Positions 17,015-25,643 of a DNA stretch of 64,000 nt are shown here, in pieces; within the stretch, counting starts at the first letter, position 1; each line of letters opens with the position of its first letter. The DNA is from Cognataquiflexum nitidum (GTDB lineage: Bacteria > Bacteroidota > Bacteroidia > Cytophagales > Cyclobacteriaceae). The DNA is taken from positions 97,161-161,160 of the forward strand of contig NZ_JAKZAM010000009.1 in NCBI RefSeq assembly GCF_022538055.1, in the 5' to 3' direction. Both the position numbers and the translations under genes were made by a program. The notes beneath the pieces are model-generated. The model worked only from the letters and a program-made list of their open reading frames with translations, made no database searches and was not told the origin of the DNA.

Positions 17015-17155
17015 ATGAAGAAATCGGAATTGCCAACCAAGACTTGCCCTGTCTGCAATCGGCCATTTGCCTGGAGAAAAAAGTGGGAGAAGAATTGGGA
17101 AAATGTGAAATACTGCTCCAAAAAGTGCGCAGGATCAAAGAAAACACTGAAATAA
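17015..17155 (+). CDS. DUF2256 zinc-finger mini-protein (46 residues)
   Basis: The plus-strand frame from ATG 17015 to TAA 17155 encodes a complete 46-residue DUF2256 protein. It has KTCPVCNRPFAWRKKW, then WENVKYCSKKC, so four cysteines are in the CPxC...CxxxC arrangement with the invariant RPF-W-RKKW-W core. Members are 40-60 residues long, probably bind zinc and have no known function. It sits between the heptamer satellite and a terminator that ends it, and converges on the metalloprotease gene. Confidence 0.85.
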   Translation: MKKSELPTKTCPVCNRPFAWRKKWEKNWENVKYCSKKCAGSKKTLK

Positions 17156-17157
17156 AA

Positions 17158-17188
17158 AAAACCGATTGAAATACTTCAATCGGTTTTT
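17158..17188. terminator. Bidirectional rho-independent terminator
   Basis: AAACCGATTGAA-atac-TTCAATCGGTTTTT: a 12-bp stem with A- and T-runs on both sides, serving the DUF2256 gene and the convergent metalloprotease gene. Confidence 0.88.
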
Positions 17189-17208
17189 GCATTTTTGTTT
17201 GGTTAATT

Positions 17209-19656
17209 TTAATACTCAAAATCGCAGCTCAGATCTGTCGTTCCGATCGGTGCCCCGTCAGGAATAGCCAATTCTGCCGGAATGCTAAATTCTCCTTTTT
17301 CACTGAAGAAATCATTGATTTTGTCAGCCAGGTATCTATGGAATTCGCCTGAGGCCCCTTTGGTGGAAGCTGTTTTGCTTTCATTTTTGTTCCAGTTCCA
17401 ATAGGCAATCTCCCTTAGTTGGTTTCTTGTAATTCCTTTGACTGTGGCAGTTGCCCTAGGGTCTTTGGCAAGGTTGATCAAGTGGTCTGTCAGTTTGTTT
17501 TGTACCAAAAGGTTGATTTCCCCCTGATAGGTGCCATCGTAGCCATTTTCAAAAACCTGTGCGGTAACCTTTTCCAATACCTCAGAAAATGAAGGTAATC
17601 CGGCATCAAATAGTTTTTGTTGATGCAGCCTGTTAGCCCTACCGGCCTCAAACAGGAATCCGAAAATGTGGTCCACCACGTTTTCGGCAGGGGCCAAAGG
17701 ATCAAAGTTTAGTCCATTTCTGGAAGGGAAAGTCTCTCTGTTTCTTGAATATCCCATCGGTCGCGGGGGAATTCTGTCCAAAATCTGTGTTGGCACTGCC
17801 AATTGATCGGCCTGAATGGCATACAGCAAAGCATCTAAAGCACTGTTTTGCTTGGATGCTTCTAACCTGGATTGAATCCTTTGGTTGTCTCCTTTGACCT
17901 TATAGGTGTAATCCAATCCACCGACAAGCTTGGTAGTCGCCTCTAATTGGTACCTGTGCATCAAGAAAAGAGGAGCCAAAACTTCCTCCATCAATGCTTC
18001 AGGCTGGTTTTCATCTATTGAATTTAATCCAAATGATTTCAGTTTTTTGGACCGCATGGACATCATTCTCATGAGCTCATCCGGGGCAGAGGCACCATTG
18101 TCCCAAAGATGGGAAGTAGGATGGCTGCCACTAGGATGCCTGGAATCCATGTCTGAAATAAATGTATGTCCTGCAGCATAGGTGTCTTCAAGGAGTTTGT
18201 TCAAATATGCTTTTTCGGATTGCCCGGCCGGAATAGTTTCGTAGCCATAACGGATAGCCCATTTGTCCCATTCACCGATTTTGTCATCATAGGCATCAGA
18301 TATATCAATGTTTCCGTTGTCATCCATTTTGATCATCGGGTAAGGATAGTCCATGACTGAAGCGCGGTTGGTAGGGGAGGAAGCATAAGCATGCGCCAAG
18401 CCCAAAGTATGTCCTATCTCATGCGCTGAAAGTTGTCTCAACCTAGCCAAGGCCATTTCTAGCATCTTTGGATTTTTTGGTTTTCCATCTTCAAATGGCT
18501 GAATCAATCCCTGTGCTATCAAAAAATCCTGCCTTACCCTGAGGCTACCTAAAGTCACGTGGCCTTTGATGATCTCACCTGTTCTGGGATCTGTGACCGA
18601 GGAGCCATATGACCATCCTCGTGTAGAACGGTGAACCCATTGGATGACATTGTACCTCACATCCATCAAGTCAGTACCTTCCGGCATCAATTCCACGCGG
18701 TATGCATTCTTAAAACCTGCCGCTTCATAAGCCTGTGCCCACCAATTTCCACCTTCCAACAAGGCCGATCTTACTGGCTCAGGCGTACCTCTGTCTAAGT
18801 AATAGACGATGGGTTCGACCACTTCGGAAACCGCAGCTGTCGGGTCCTTTTTCTCTAGTCTGTGTCTTGAGATATACTTTTTGACCATCGGTTCGCCAAT
18901 CGGACTAGTAAAGTCCATATAATCGATGTGGAAATATCCCGCTCTTGTATCGAATTCTCGTGGCGTGTATTTATCATCCGGAAGTTCTATAAAAGAATGT
19001 CTTTGTCTGACAGTTACCGATTCTGGAGAAGGAACCACCGACCTGATGTAAGCTCCCGTTGGCGTGCCTGTCAGGGTGACGATGGCTTCTACCTCAGTAT
19101 TTTTTGGGAAATTTTTGGTCATAGGATAGTGAAGTGCGCTTCGAGAAGGATCAGGTCTATAGGTTCCTTGTCTTGCTGATCCAAGTTTTTCACCTACCAT
19201 ATGGGCATCCTGCATATAGAAGTTGCTGGCATCGATCAGGTATTTTCCACCTTCACTGTTGCTGATTTCAAAACCCCAAAGTACAGATTCTGCGAATGCA
19301 TCCCTGACGGATTTGACTTCTGAGGGATTGTCGCTATAAGCTCTAAACTCGTAATTCTTGTGAACCAACAAAAGTTTGTTACCTGCTTTCCTGAATTCTA
19401 CGATGCGGGTTCTTCCAAGCTGTCCCCGATCAAGACCAATGTCATTGGATCCGATTCCCGCAGGCATGGAATTCACATAAAGAAATTCAAAGTCAAGTTT
19501 GTCCACTTCTAAGTAGATTTTTCCTTTGTCCTCATCTGTATAAAAGGTGAAGAAACCTTCCTTTTTGATGAGCTTGCTTTTGTCCACAGCCTGACCCCAA
19601 AGGGGTACAGAAAGTAGAACCATACAAATTGAATGTAGTAAAAATATTTTTTTCAT
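17209..19656 (-). CDS. Secreted zinc-dependent metalloprotease (DUF5117/DUF4953 type)
   Basis: An 815-residue protein with a signal peptide (to about residue 21, LWGQ). The zinc-binding active site HEIGHTLGLAH lies at residues 412-422, the HExxHxxGxxH pattern of metzincins, followed by SVMDYP, which supplies the Met-turn. Before it are the DUF5118/DUF5117-like region (FEFLYVNSMPAGIGSNDIGLDRGQ) and the DUF4953 half. This large family of Bacteroidota and Xanthomonadales exoproteases is periplasmic or surface-exposed, with a substrate not defined. It is a single gene and ends in LSCDFEY. Confidence 0.93.
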   Translation of the reverse strand: MKKIFLLHSICMVLLSVPLWGQAVDKSKLIKKEGFFTFYTDEDKGKIYLEVDKLDFEFLYVNSMPAGIGSNDIGLDRGQLGRTRIVEFRKAGNKLLLVHKNYEFRAYSDNPSEVKSVRDAFAESVLWGFEISNSEGGKYLIDASNFYMQDAHMVGEKLGSARQGTYRPDPSRSALHYPMTKNFPKNTEVEAIVTLTGTPTGAYIRSVVPSPESVTVRQRHSFIELPDDKYTPREFDTRAGYFHIDYMDFTSPIGEPMVKKYISRHRLEKKDPTAAVSEVVEPIVYYLDRGTPEPVRSALLEGGNWWAQAYEAAGFKNAYRVELMPEGTDLMDVRYNVIQWVHRSTRGWSYGSSVTDPRTGEIIKGHVTLGSLRVRQDFLIAQGLIQPFEDGKPKNPKMLEMALARLRQLSAHEIGHTLGLAHAYASSPTNRASVMDYPYPMIKMDDNGNIDISDAYDDKIGEWDKWAIRYGYETIPAGQSEKAYLNKLLEDTYAAGHTFISDMDSRHPSGSHPTSHLWDNGASAPDELMRMMSMRSKKLKSFGLNSIDENQPEALMEEVLAPLFLMHRYQLEATTKLVGGLDYTYKVKGDNQRIQSRLEASKQNSALDALLYAIQADQLAVPTQILDRIPPRPMGYSRNRETFPSRNGLNFDPLAPAENVVDHIFGFLFEAGRANRLHQQKLFDAGLPSFSEVLEKVTAQVFENGYDGTYQGEINLLVQNKLTDHLINLAKDPRATATVKGITRNQLREIAYWNWNKNESKTASTKGASGEFHRYLADKINDFFSEKGEFSIPAELAIPDGAPIGTTDLSCDFEY

Positions 19657-19721
19657 AGAATGGTGGTTTAATGTCTCAATTTATCAAAAACCCAATTTGT
19701 AGGCTGTACCGATGGTGGAAA

Positions 19722-21824
19722 TTATCTATTGAATTGGTATTGGATCTGGAAAACGGTCTCTGTCAAGGTGTTGCCATTGATTTGTTGCAGGCCACTTCCA
19801 ATGACTTCTCGGTCAGTAAAGACGGTTCTGCTAAACCTTGCCCACAAAGTTAGTTTTTGACTGATTTTATATTGACCCAAAAGGTAATACCGCATTCCTT
19901 GTCCGTTTAAGGCTGGAATTGAAAAAAGCCAAAGCACATTCCTTTCATAAATAAACTGCCTGTTATCATAATCTTCAGTATCGAATAAAACTATTCTACC
20001 TGATAGCCTCCATTTCTCATAATCCACATTGAGGTCTTGACTGATGGCAAAACCCCTCGTGATTTTATTATTGAAAGCAAACCTACTGGACATCACCCTT
20101 GATTTTATGCTCCAGTGTTTGTCCATGCTATAATCGAGGTTGAAGGCATAATTCCATTTTTTGCCTTGGGACAGTTGGTAGCCCGACTGAAAATTATTAG
20201 GAAGTTCTGAGATATTTCTTGCCTTTGATTCCTCACGGATCTGAGCAAAGAGAAGAATTTTTCTGGATGGTGAATAGGTAAATCTTGTAAGCCACTCATG
20301 ACCGGAAGAAGGGGCATAAACGCGGTATTTCAGCCAAGGAAATCTGAAATAATCGTGATACACTGACCATGATATCTTTTGATTGGGTTTGTAATTCAGC
20401 CCAAAATAAAGACCATGTTCGTTGATAGGCCTAGTTCCTTCGGAAAAAGCATTGCCATAAAAGCTATGAAAATCCCTGTCAAAGCGTCTCCATAAAACTG
20501 AAAACCCGAGTTTTGGATGAAGGCTGCTCATCATCCCTAGGACAGAACCTTTACCGCCACTCTTGGATATGGCTGTTTCTCCGAAGAAAAAATAATTTTG
20601 GTAATTATAAGCGAAATAAAGGCTGTGAAGATGGTTTTCCCTACCAAAAAACTCAAACTGATTATAAACCTGACGATTCCTTTGAAATGGCTGACCAAAT
20701 CGGGTGTAAAGTGTATTGAATCCAACCTGAAAATCCTTCTTCCTGCTTTGGAAGTGGATATTTCCACCAAGATTTTTTTCTCGGATTCGGTTTTTGTAAT
20801 TTATTTCGGTGAGGGTCCTGTGCAATCCGCTACTCTGAAGTGATGTGATGATTTCTGCTTCAGATTCCAAAGTGTCGAGTTGGATCTGAAGATTTCCATC
20901 TCGGGGAGCATTGGAAGCCATCATGGTAATGTTCAATGGTCCTGCCTTATAGGTAGCTGCTATTCCCCTAAAAAAACCAAACTCCAAGGCTGCAGTATAA
21001 GGCCTGATGCCTATGGTACTTCGCCTGATAGTGGTAATGGTTTCAGCACCTTTCCCTACCCCAAAACCGGCTCCAAAAACCAAACCCTGTCCGGTTTGCA
21101 TCTGAAAATCACCAATCGAAATTGCTCTTAATTTACCTTGATTGTATAATGTGAAATGGTAAGATAAAAAATTGAATCCATATCTCTTGGTATTTGGGTT
21201 CCATACAAACTGCTCGCCGGGGTCTTTGTCAATGGTAAATCCTAAGCTGAAATCTTTTGAATGCTGAATTCGGAATCTGCCGTAAAGGTTGTTAGGGTCT
21301 CCCAAATACCTGCTCGTCAGTCTTCCGTTTCCCAAGGTGTCAGGCGGGGTGTATCCTTTTCGGGTTTCCCAAACCCTGTTCTGTCTGAATATAAAATATG
21401 CATCCCTAGAATCAAAAATCCGATCCTTCAATGATCTCTGCATCCTTTCAGAGTCTTCTAAAACAACAAAGGGAAGCAGTTTATAAATTGTTTCTAGATC
21501 AAAATCCGGGATTGCCTGAAGTTCATATAGTGAAATAAATTTCCCGAACTTATTTTGGTAGTCTATAAAGCTGTTGACCTGAGTGGGACTGAGAATAAAA
21601 ATGGACTTTAATTCCTCTGAATTGGTTTTGTTCAGGTTGATGGGATTAAGAAATACCTGCAAAAGACTTTCATACAAATCTTCGTAATTCTCATCTGTTC
21701 TTTGCATCCCAAAAAGTTCCTCAATAAAATTTTCAATATTGATCTCTTCTTTTCGGTAGGTCTGCGCCGTACTCCTGTGGCTTATAAAAAGCAGCAGTAG
21801 CCCTATGAAAAGCAACGTTTTCAT
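19722..21824 (-). CDS. Helix-hairpin-helix domain protein with a predicted outer-membrane barrel
   Basis: About 700 residues from ATG 21824 (MKTLLFIGL), with a signal peptide ending HRSTAQ. The first 120 mature residues carry a helix-hairpin-helix unit: INLNKTNSEELKSIFILSPTQVNSFIDYQNKFGKFISLYELQAIPDFD. This is the ComEA/PSP1-like fold normally used for DNA contact. The remaining 550 residues are alternating aromatic beta strands (for example YFAYNYQNYFFFGETAIS) ending in FQIQYQFNR, as in outer-membrane barrels. Its ATG overlaps the stop of the upstream gene by four bases, so the two are translationally coupled. The role is unknown; DNA contact at the cell surface is one option. Confidence 0.75.
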   Translation of the reverse strand: MKTLLFIGLLLLFISHRSTAQTYRKEEINIENFIEELFGMQRTDENYEDLYESLLQVFLNPINLNKTNSEELKSIFILSPTQVNSFIDYQNKFGKFISLYELQAIPDFDLETIYKLLPFVVLEDSERMQRSLKDRIFDSRDAYFIFRQNRVWETRKGYTPPDTLGNGRLTSRYLGDPNNLYGRFRIQHSKDFSLGFTIDKDPGEQFVWNPNTKRYGFNFLSYHFTLYNQGKLRAISIGDFQMQTGQGLVFGAGFGVGKGAETITTIRRSTIGIRPYTAALEFGFFRGIAATYKAGPLNITMMASNAPRDGNLQIQLDTLESEAEIITSLQSSGLHRTLTEINYKNRIREKNLGGNIHFQSRKKDFQVGFNTLYTRFGQPFQRNRQVYNQFEFFGRENHLHSLYFAYNYQNYFFFGETAISKSGGKGSVLGMMSSLHPKLGFSVLWRRFDRDFHSFYGNAFSEGTRPINEHGLYFGLNYKPNQKISWSVYHDYFRFPWLKYRVYAPSSGHEWLTRFTYSPSRKILLFAQIREESKARNISELPNNFQSGYQLSQGKKWNYAFNLDYSMDKHWSIKSRVMSSRFAFNNKITRGFAISQDLNVDYEKWRLSGRIVLFDTEDYDNRQFIYERNVLWLFSIPALNGQGMRYYLLGQYKISQKLTLWARFSRTVFTDREVIGSGLQQINGNTLTETVFQIQYQFNR

Positions 21825-22657
21825 TTGTTGCGAAGTAAATAGCTGAAAGAAAAATGATGCGTATTTCCCAGACTTGGATGTTGGGTTAGGGCATAGTCTA
21901 TGTGATATCTTTTGGGACGAAAACCCACCCCAAAAAAGAATTTGTTTGGTTGGGTATTCATCCCTACTCTGGCCCAAACTCTTTCCAGCAGGTTATATTC
22001 CAATCCTACTTTCAAAAGTGGGTCAAGAAGAATGTCCTTTTCAGCCTCGAGGTTAACCATTACTTTGGCAGATGGTCTATATGAAATCCCTGCCTTGACT
22101 GTGGTGGGGAGCCGGTCATCTGAATTTTTTCCATATCTTGCGCGGGTGACGTTGTATACATGTGCTCCGAAAAATAATTCTGGAGTCAATTCAGCTACCC
22201 CGCCAAACTCAATGACTGCTGCCGCACCTCTTCCAAATCCTTCAATGCTTGTCTGCAGATAATTGATTTTTAATCCAAGGCTAGCGATTCCCAATTGATT
22301 TGAAAGCCCGATCCCAATCTGATTTTGGGAAAAATGCTCTGACCCGAAACTTGAAATCCCAAGACCAAGGGCTCTTTTATTGCCTTTGATTACTGCCGCT
22401 GCCCCCAAAGTAGTGAGTTCATCGATACCAAGTCGGTGGTCATAAGAGAAGGTAGCTTGGGAATAATCAATCATGGCCAGTCCTCCGATATTGTTGAAAA
22501 TACTCCAAACATCTCCTAAGGTCACGTTGGGATTTCCCATACCCATACTCCGGCCACCCCTGGGAAACGCTTCTGTCCCGGTTTGACTGTGGACTTTGCC
22601 ATGGGTCAAGGTCAGAAAAAAAAGAAGGAAAATTTTGAAATATCCTGTCATGTCCAT
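21821..22657 (-). CDS. PorV/PorQ-like outer-membrane beta-barrel protein
   Basis: A 278-residue protein with a signal peptide (ending KVHSQ). The glycine-rich opening RGGRSMGMGNPNVTLGDVWSIFNNIGGLA is the pattern of FadL/PorV-type barrels, followed by regular alternating strands up to the terminal FSFSYLLRNK. It is first in a two-gene unit with the helix-hairpin-helix/barrel protein (ATGA overlap). It is shorter than typical PorV and no type IX secretion partner is near, so the assignment is to the fold and not to a pathway. Confidence 0.7.
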   Translation of the reverse strand: MDMTGYFKIFLLFFLTLTHGKVHSQTGTEAFPRGGRSMGMGNPNVTLGDVWSIFNNIGGLAMIDYSQATFSYDHRLGIDELTTLGAAAVIKGNKRALGLGISSFGSEHFSQNQIGIGLSNQLGIASLGLKINYLQTSIEGFGRGAAAVIEFGGVAELTPELFFGAHVYNVTRARYGKNSDDRLPTTVKAGISYRPSAKVMVNLEAEKDILLDPLLKVGLEYNLLERVWARVGMNTQPNKFFFGVGFRPKRYHIDYALTQHPSLGNTHHFSFSYLLRNK

Positions 22658-22751
22658 AAAACCGGTTCTAAAACGGTCAAATTAAAAATACAAGGACAAT
22701 AGGAAAGGAAAAAGTAACTATCCGATCTTAAACGTTTAACTTTTATTTACC

Positions 22752-24206
22752 TCAAAAAGGTGCTCTGAAATTCACAAAAAAGGCCTGTTCTCCTTGGTTG
22801 TTGAAAGAATATTCAAACCTGAACACCATGTCATAAAGTGTCACGATATCGAGACCCGGTCCATAGCCAAAAAGGTATTTATTTGTCAGTCGGGCATTGT
22901 CGGGCAGGTTATTTCGGTCATTGACGAAGCCGTGGTCAAAGTTAAATCCAAGATACATTTGGAGTGGGAGGTAGGAAAACTCCTCCAATGGGACATATTT
23001 TCCGATGTCATATCCGATATCTATAAACTTGAAGCGGAAGCTGTTTTTATGGACAAGAGTTTGCTGACCTTCTACCACATTCAATTCATACCCCCTGATA
23101 AAATAGGGATTATATCCGATGCCCCTTACCAACGTGAATGGCTGCCGTTTTTCAAAAAATGAACTGATCGACAACCCGGATGCAAAATTGAATTTATCAC
23201 CCAACTTGAAATATTTGTTTGCATTGAGGCTGATTTCGGCATCGTCAATGTCATCTGCTGAAAATAAGCCGAACTTAGTCAGGCTGATGTTTAGCAGTTC
23301 GCCTTCTGTGGCATATTGGATGTTGTTTCTTTTATCATGCCGGAAGGTATATCCCAATACAAAGTAATTGAGTTTGTTACTATCATGTAAGAAATAATCG
23401 GGATTTTGAACAAATACATCGGGATTGATGATGGTGTTGTTATAGCCAAAAGTTACAAAATGGAAATTGTAAAAGCTTCCCCTGTAGCTGTATCGGAAAT
23501 AAGCTGAAGAGTTTTTTCTTAGTACCTCTTCATTTTCATTGGTGTAAAATACCTGTTTGTTGAAGGCTGATTTTACAGGAATTGTTTTCTGTGTAAAATA
23601 AGTGAACTGGCCTGATATACCATGGTTTTGGTTTTTGTCAAGATATGGAATGCTGTACATGACTTCAAATGCCTCGACAAATCCAAATTGGGCTCCTACT
23701 TTCAGCTTTTCATTTCTACCTCCCACATTGTTATGTACCAGTCTTGCACCGTAGTTTACCCTTGAAAAATCACGGTTTTGGTTGGTCCACCACTCGGCTA
23801 TGTTTCGGTCTGCGAGGTTGAAGATGATGTTAGGAATGATATACCACCTTTCTGTTACCGACACTAAAAGCTCTATCTGTTCATTGTCTGTAAGGAGAGG
23901 TGTGATTTCTACACTGTTGAATAATTGAAGGTTATAGATTTTTTTTTGATCGGCCTGAATCATCGAAATCAACTCATCCCAATCATAACTGACTCCCGTC
24001 TTGAGGTCTATTTCCCGAAGAATAATGTTCTTGCGCGTCTTTTCATTGCCCACAATAAAAATATTGTTGATCACTACTTTGTTTGGATTGCTTACAGCTA
24101 CACTGTCTTTACCAATCTCCTCTGTTTGGGCTATAGCAATTTTAGCCTCAAAAAAATTAAGGAAAGCAAAGAGGAAGAGTAAGCTATATTTGTAAAAATT
24201 TTTCAA
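22752..24206 (-). CDS. Omp85 family outer-membrane protein with one POTRA (BamA/TamA-like)
   Basis: A 484-residue protein with a signal peptide. The POTRA-like segment at residues 40-125 (VVINNIFIVGNEKTRKNIILRE, YNLQLFNSVEITPLL) is followed by a 16-strand-type barrel, including FRHDKRNN, SGLSISSFF and the final NFRAPF. BamA has five POTRAs, so this short member more likely resembles Bacteroidota surface-antigen or patatin-associated Omp85 proteins. It probably inserts or translocates a specific outer-membrane client. It is divergent from yidD, 73 bp apart. Confidence 0.83.
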   Translation of the reverse strand: MKNFYKYSLLFLFAFLNFFEAKIAIAQTEEIGKDSVAVSNPNKVVINNIFIVGNEKTRKNIILREIDLKTGVSYDWDELISMIQADQKKIYNLQLFNSVEITPLLTDNEQIELLVSVTERWYIIPNIIFNLADRNIAEWWTNQNRDFSRVNYGARLVHNNVGGRNEKLKVGAQFGFVEAFEVMYSIPYLDKNQNHGISGQFTYFTQKTIPVKSAFNKQVFYTNENEEVLRKNSSAYFRYSYRGSFYNFHFVTFGYNNTIINPDVFVQNPDYFLHDSNKLNYFVLGYTFRHDKRNNIQYATEGELLNISLTKFGLFSADDIDDAEISLNANKYFKLGDKFNFASGLSISSFFEKRQPFTLVRGIGYNPYFIRGYELNVVEGQQTLVHKNSFRFKFIDIGYDIGKYVPLEEFSYLPLQMYLGFNFDHGFVNDRNNLPDNARLTNKYLFGYGPGLDIVTLYDMVFRFEYSFNNQGEQAFFVNFRAPF

Positions 24207-24279
24207 GTAGTACAGGACTTAATTTAAATTTAAGGAACTTTACCTTGCCATATTTCTTTATCCCTGAAATAGTAGAGCT

Positions 24280-24501
24280 TTGAAGACAATCATCCGCAAG
24301 ATCGCCATATTTCCAGTATTGGTCTATCAATTTGTAATTTCACCACTTTTTCCTGCTTCGTGCAGGTACACACCTACATGCAGTCAATACACCAAAGAAG
24401 CAATTTTGAAACACGGTATTTTCAAAGGAGGTTGGCTGGGAATCAAAAGGATAGCAAGTTGCCACCCTTGGGGAGGCCATGGACATGACCCCGTCCCCTA
24501 A
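24280..24501 (+). CDS. yidD: Membrane protein insertion efficiency factor YidD
   Basis: A 73-residue protein that starts at TTG 24280, as no ATG is available in frame. It carries the whole YidD signature: [55 protein letters not shown]. YidD is a small amphipathic membrane-bound helper of YidC-dependent insertion. Its usual rnpA/yidC neighbours are absent. The stop overlaps the end of convergent lgt by four bases. Confidence 0.93.
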   Translation: MKTIIRKIAIFPVLVYQFVISPLFPASCRYTPTCSQYTKEAILKHGIFKGGWLGIKRIASCHPWGGHGHDPVP

Positions 24502-25604
24502 TTGCTTTGGTCTTTAAATCCTTTTTTTAATGCCATTACCACCAAAACTGTTCCCCCTATCACCAATGGTATGCTCAACCACTGACCCATATTTAGGTTA
24601 AGTCCTTGCTCAAAGTCAACCTGGTTTTCTTTCAGGTATTCCCATACAAAGCGCATCCCAAATACCGAGATCAAAAACATTCCAAGAAGCAATCCATCGG
24701 GCAACCTTGATTTGTAAGTCATCCAAAGCCAAAGTAAAACGAGGAAAATTACAAAATAAGAAGTTGCCTCATAAATCTGTGTAGGATATCGGGCAACACC
24801 AAAAGTGTAAACTGTCGCCATATAATGGTCTCCTTTATCTGAAAGATCAAAGTTCAGCGGAGTCTCGGGACTCTCTGCCATATATTTTTGAGAACTTTTA
24901 AACTTGGTCAATACATATTTGACATCCGTTTCCAGTGTGGTCCTGAGGTCTTCTTCGCTAAACCCACCCTTTTCAATTTTTATATCAATATTGACGGGAA
25001 CTATACCGCTGCCTTTCAGTTCAGATTCACGGTTTTCAGGTTTATATGCACTGACTTCCAATACAGGAATTCTAAGGGTCAACAATATTTCCTCACTGTC
25101 CCTTGCATACACAAAACCGCTGTCAGTACCGGTTGGTTTTCCTCCTATTTCGGAATTCATAAGGTTGCCGACTCTAATCATGGCACCTGTCATGGCTACC
25201 ACGATGACTATTCGGTCTACCACCCACAAATATGTCTGAGTAGGGACTTTTCTTGCATAAAGATAAAGGGCAAATAATATGGCAATTGCAGCCCCGTGAC
25301 TAGCTAGTCCGCCTTCCCAAACTTTGAGAATTTCTATCGGGTTGCTGAGGTATTTTTCGGGTTCATAAAAAAGCACATGTCCCAATCTAGCTCCAATGAT
25401 GGTGGCCAATACCATGTAGATTGTCAGCTTATCCACAAGCCGATCATCCTGACCTTCTTTTCTATAGATATAGATCATTACCTGTTGGGAAATGATAAAG
25501 CCAAATGCAAACAATAAACTGTACCACCTTAATCTTTCAAAACTTGGAAAAACCGCCGGGTTAGGACTCCATACGATATAGTCTACTATCAATTGTAATG
25601 TCAT
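24498..25604 (-). CDS. lgt: Prolipoprotein diacylglyceryl transferase
   Basis: A 368-residue inner-membrane enzyme that moves diacylglycerol onto the lipobox Cys, consistent with the many lipoproteins in this window. Key residues are visible: His103 in GGLASHG, Arg144/Asn147/Glu152 in [15 protein letters not shown], and [10 protein letters not shown] later. Between the signature and ARYPTQ is an insertion of about 90-100 residues (roughly 170-268) with a charged, partly beta segment, longer than in E. coli Lgt. It probably sits in the periplasm. nadE lies 39 bp upstream on the same strand. Confidence 0.95.
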   Translation of the reverse strand: MTLQLIVDYIVWSPNPAVFPSFERLRWYSLLFAFGFIISQQVMIYIYRKEGQDDRLVDKLTIYMVLATIIGARLGHVLFYEPEKYLSNPIEILKVWEGGLASHGAAIAILFALYLYARKVPTQTYLWVVDRIVIVVAMTGAMIRVGNLMNSEIGGKPTGTDSGFVYARDSEEILLTLRIPVLEVSAYKPENRESELKGSGIVPVNIDIKIEKGGFSEEDLRTTLETDVKYVLTKFKSSQKYMAESPETPLNFDLSDKGDHYMATVYTFGVARYPTQIYEATSYFVIFLVLLWLWMTYKSRLPDGLLLGMFLISVFGMRFVWEYLKENQVDFEQGLNLNMGQWLSIPLVIGGTVLVVMALKKGFKDQSN

Positions 25605-25643
25605 ATTGTTATCTTTTTTGGGATCAGGTGATTGTTTTTTGGA

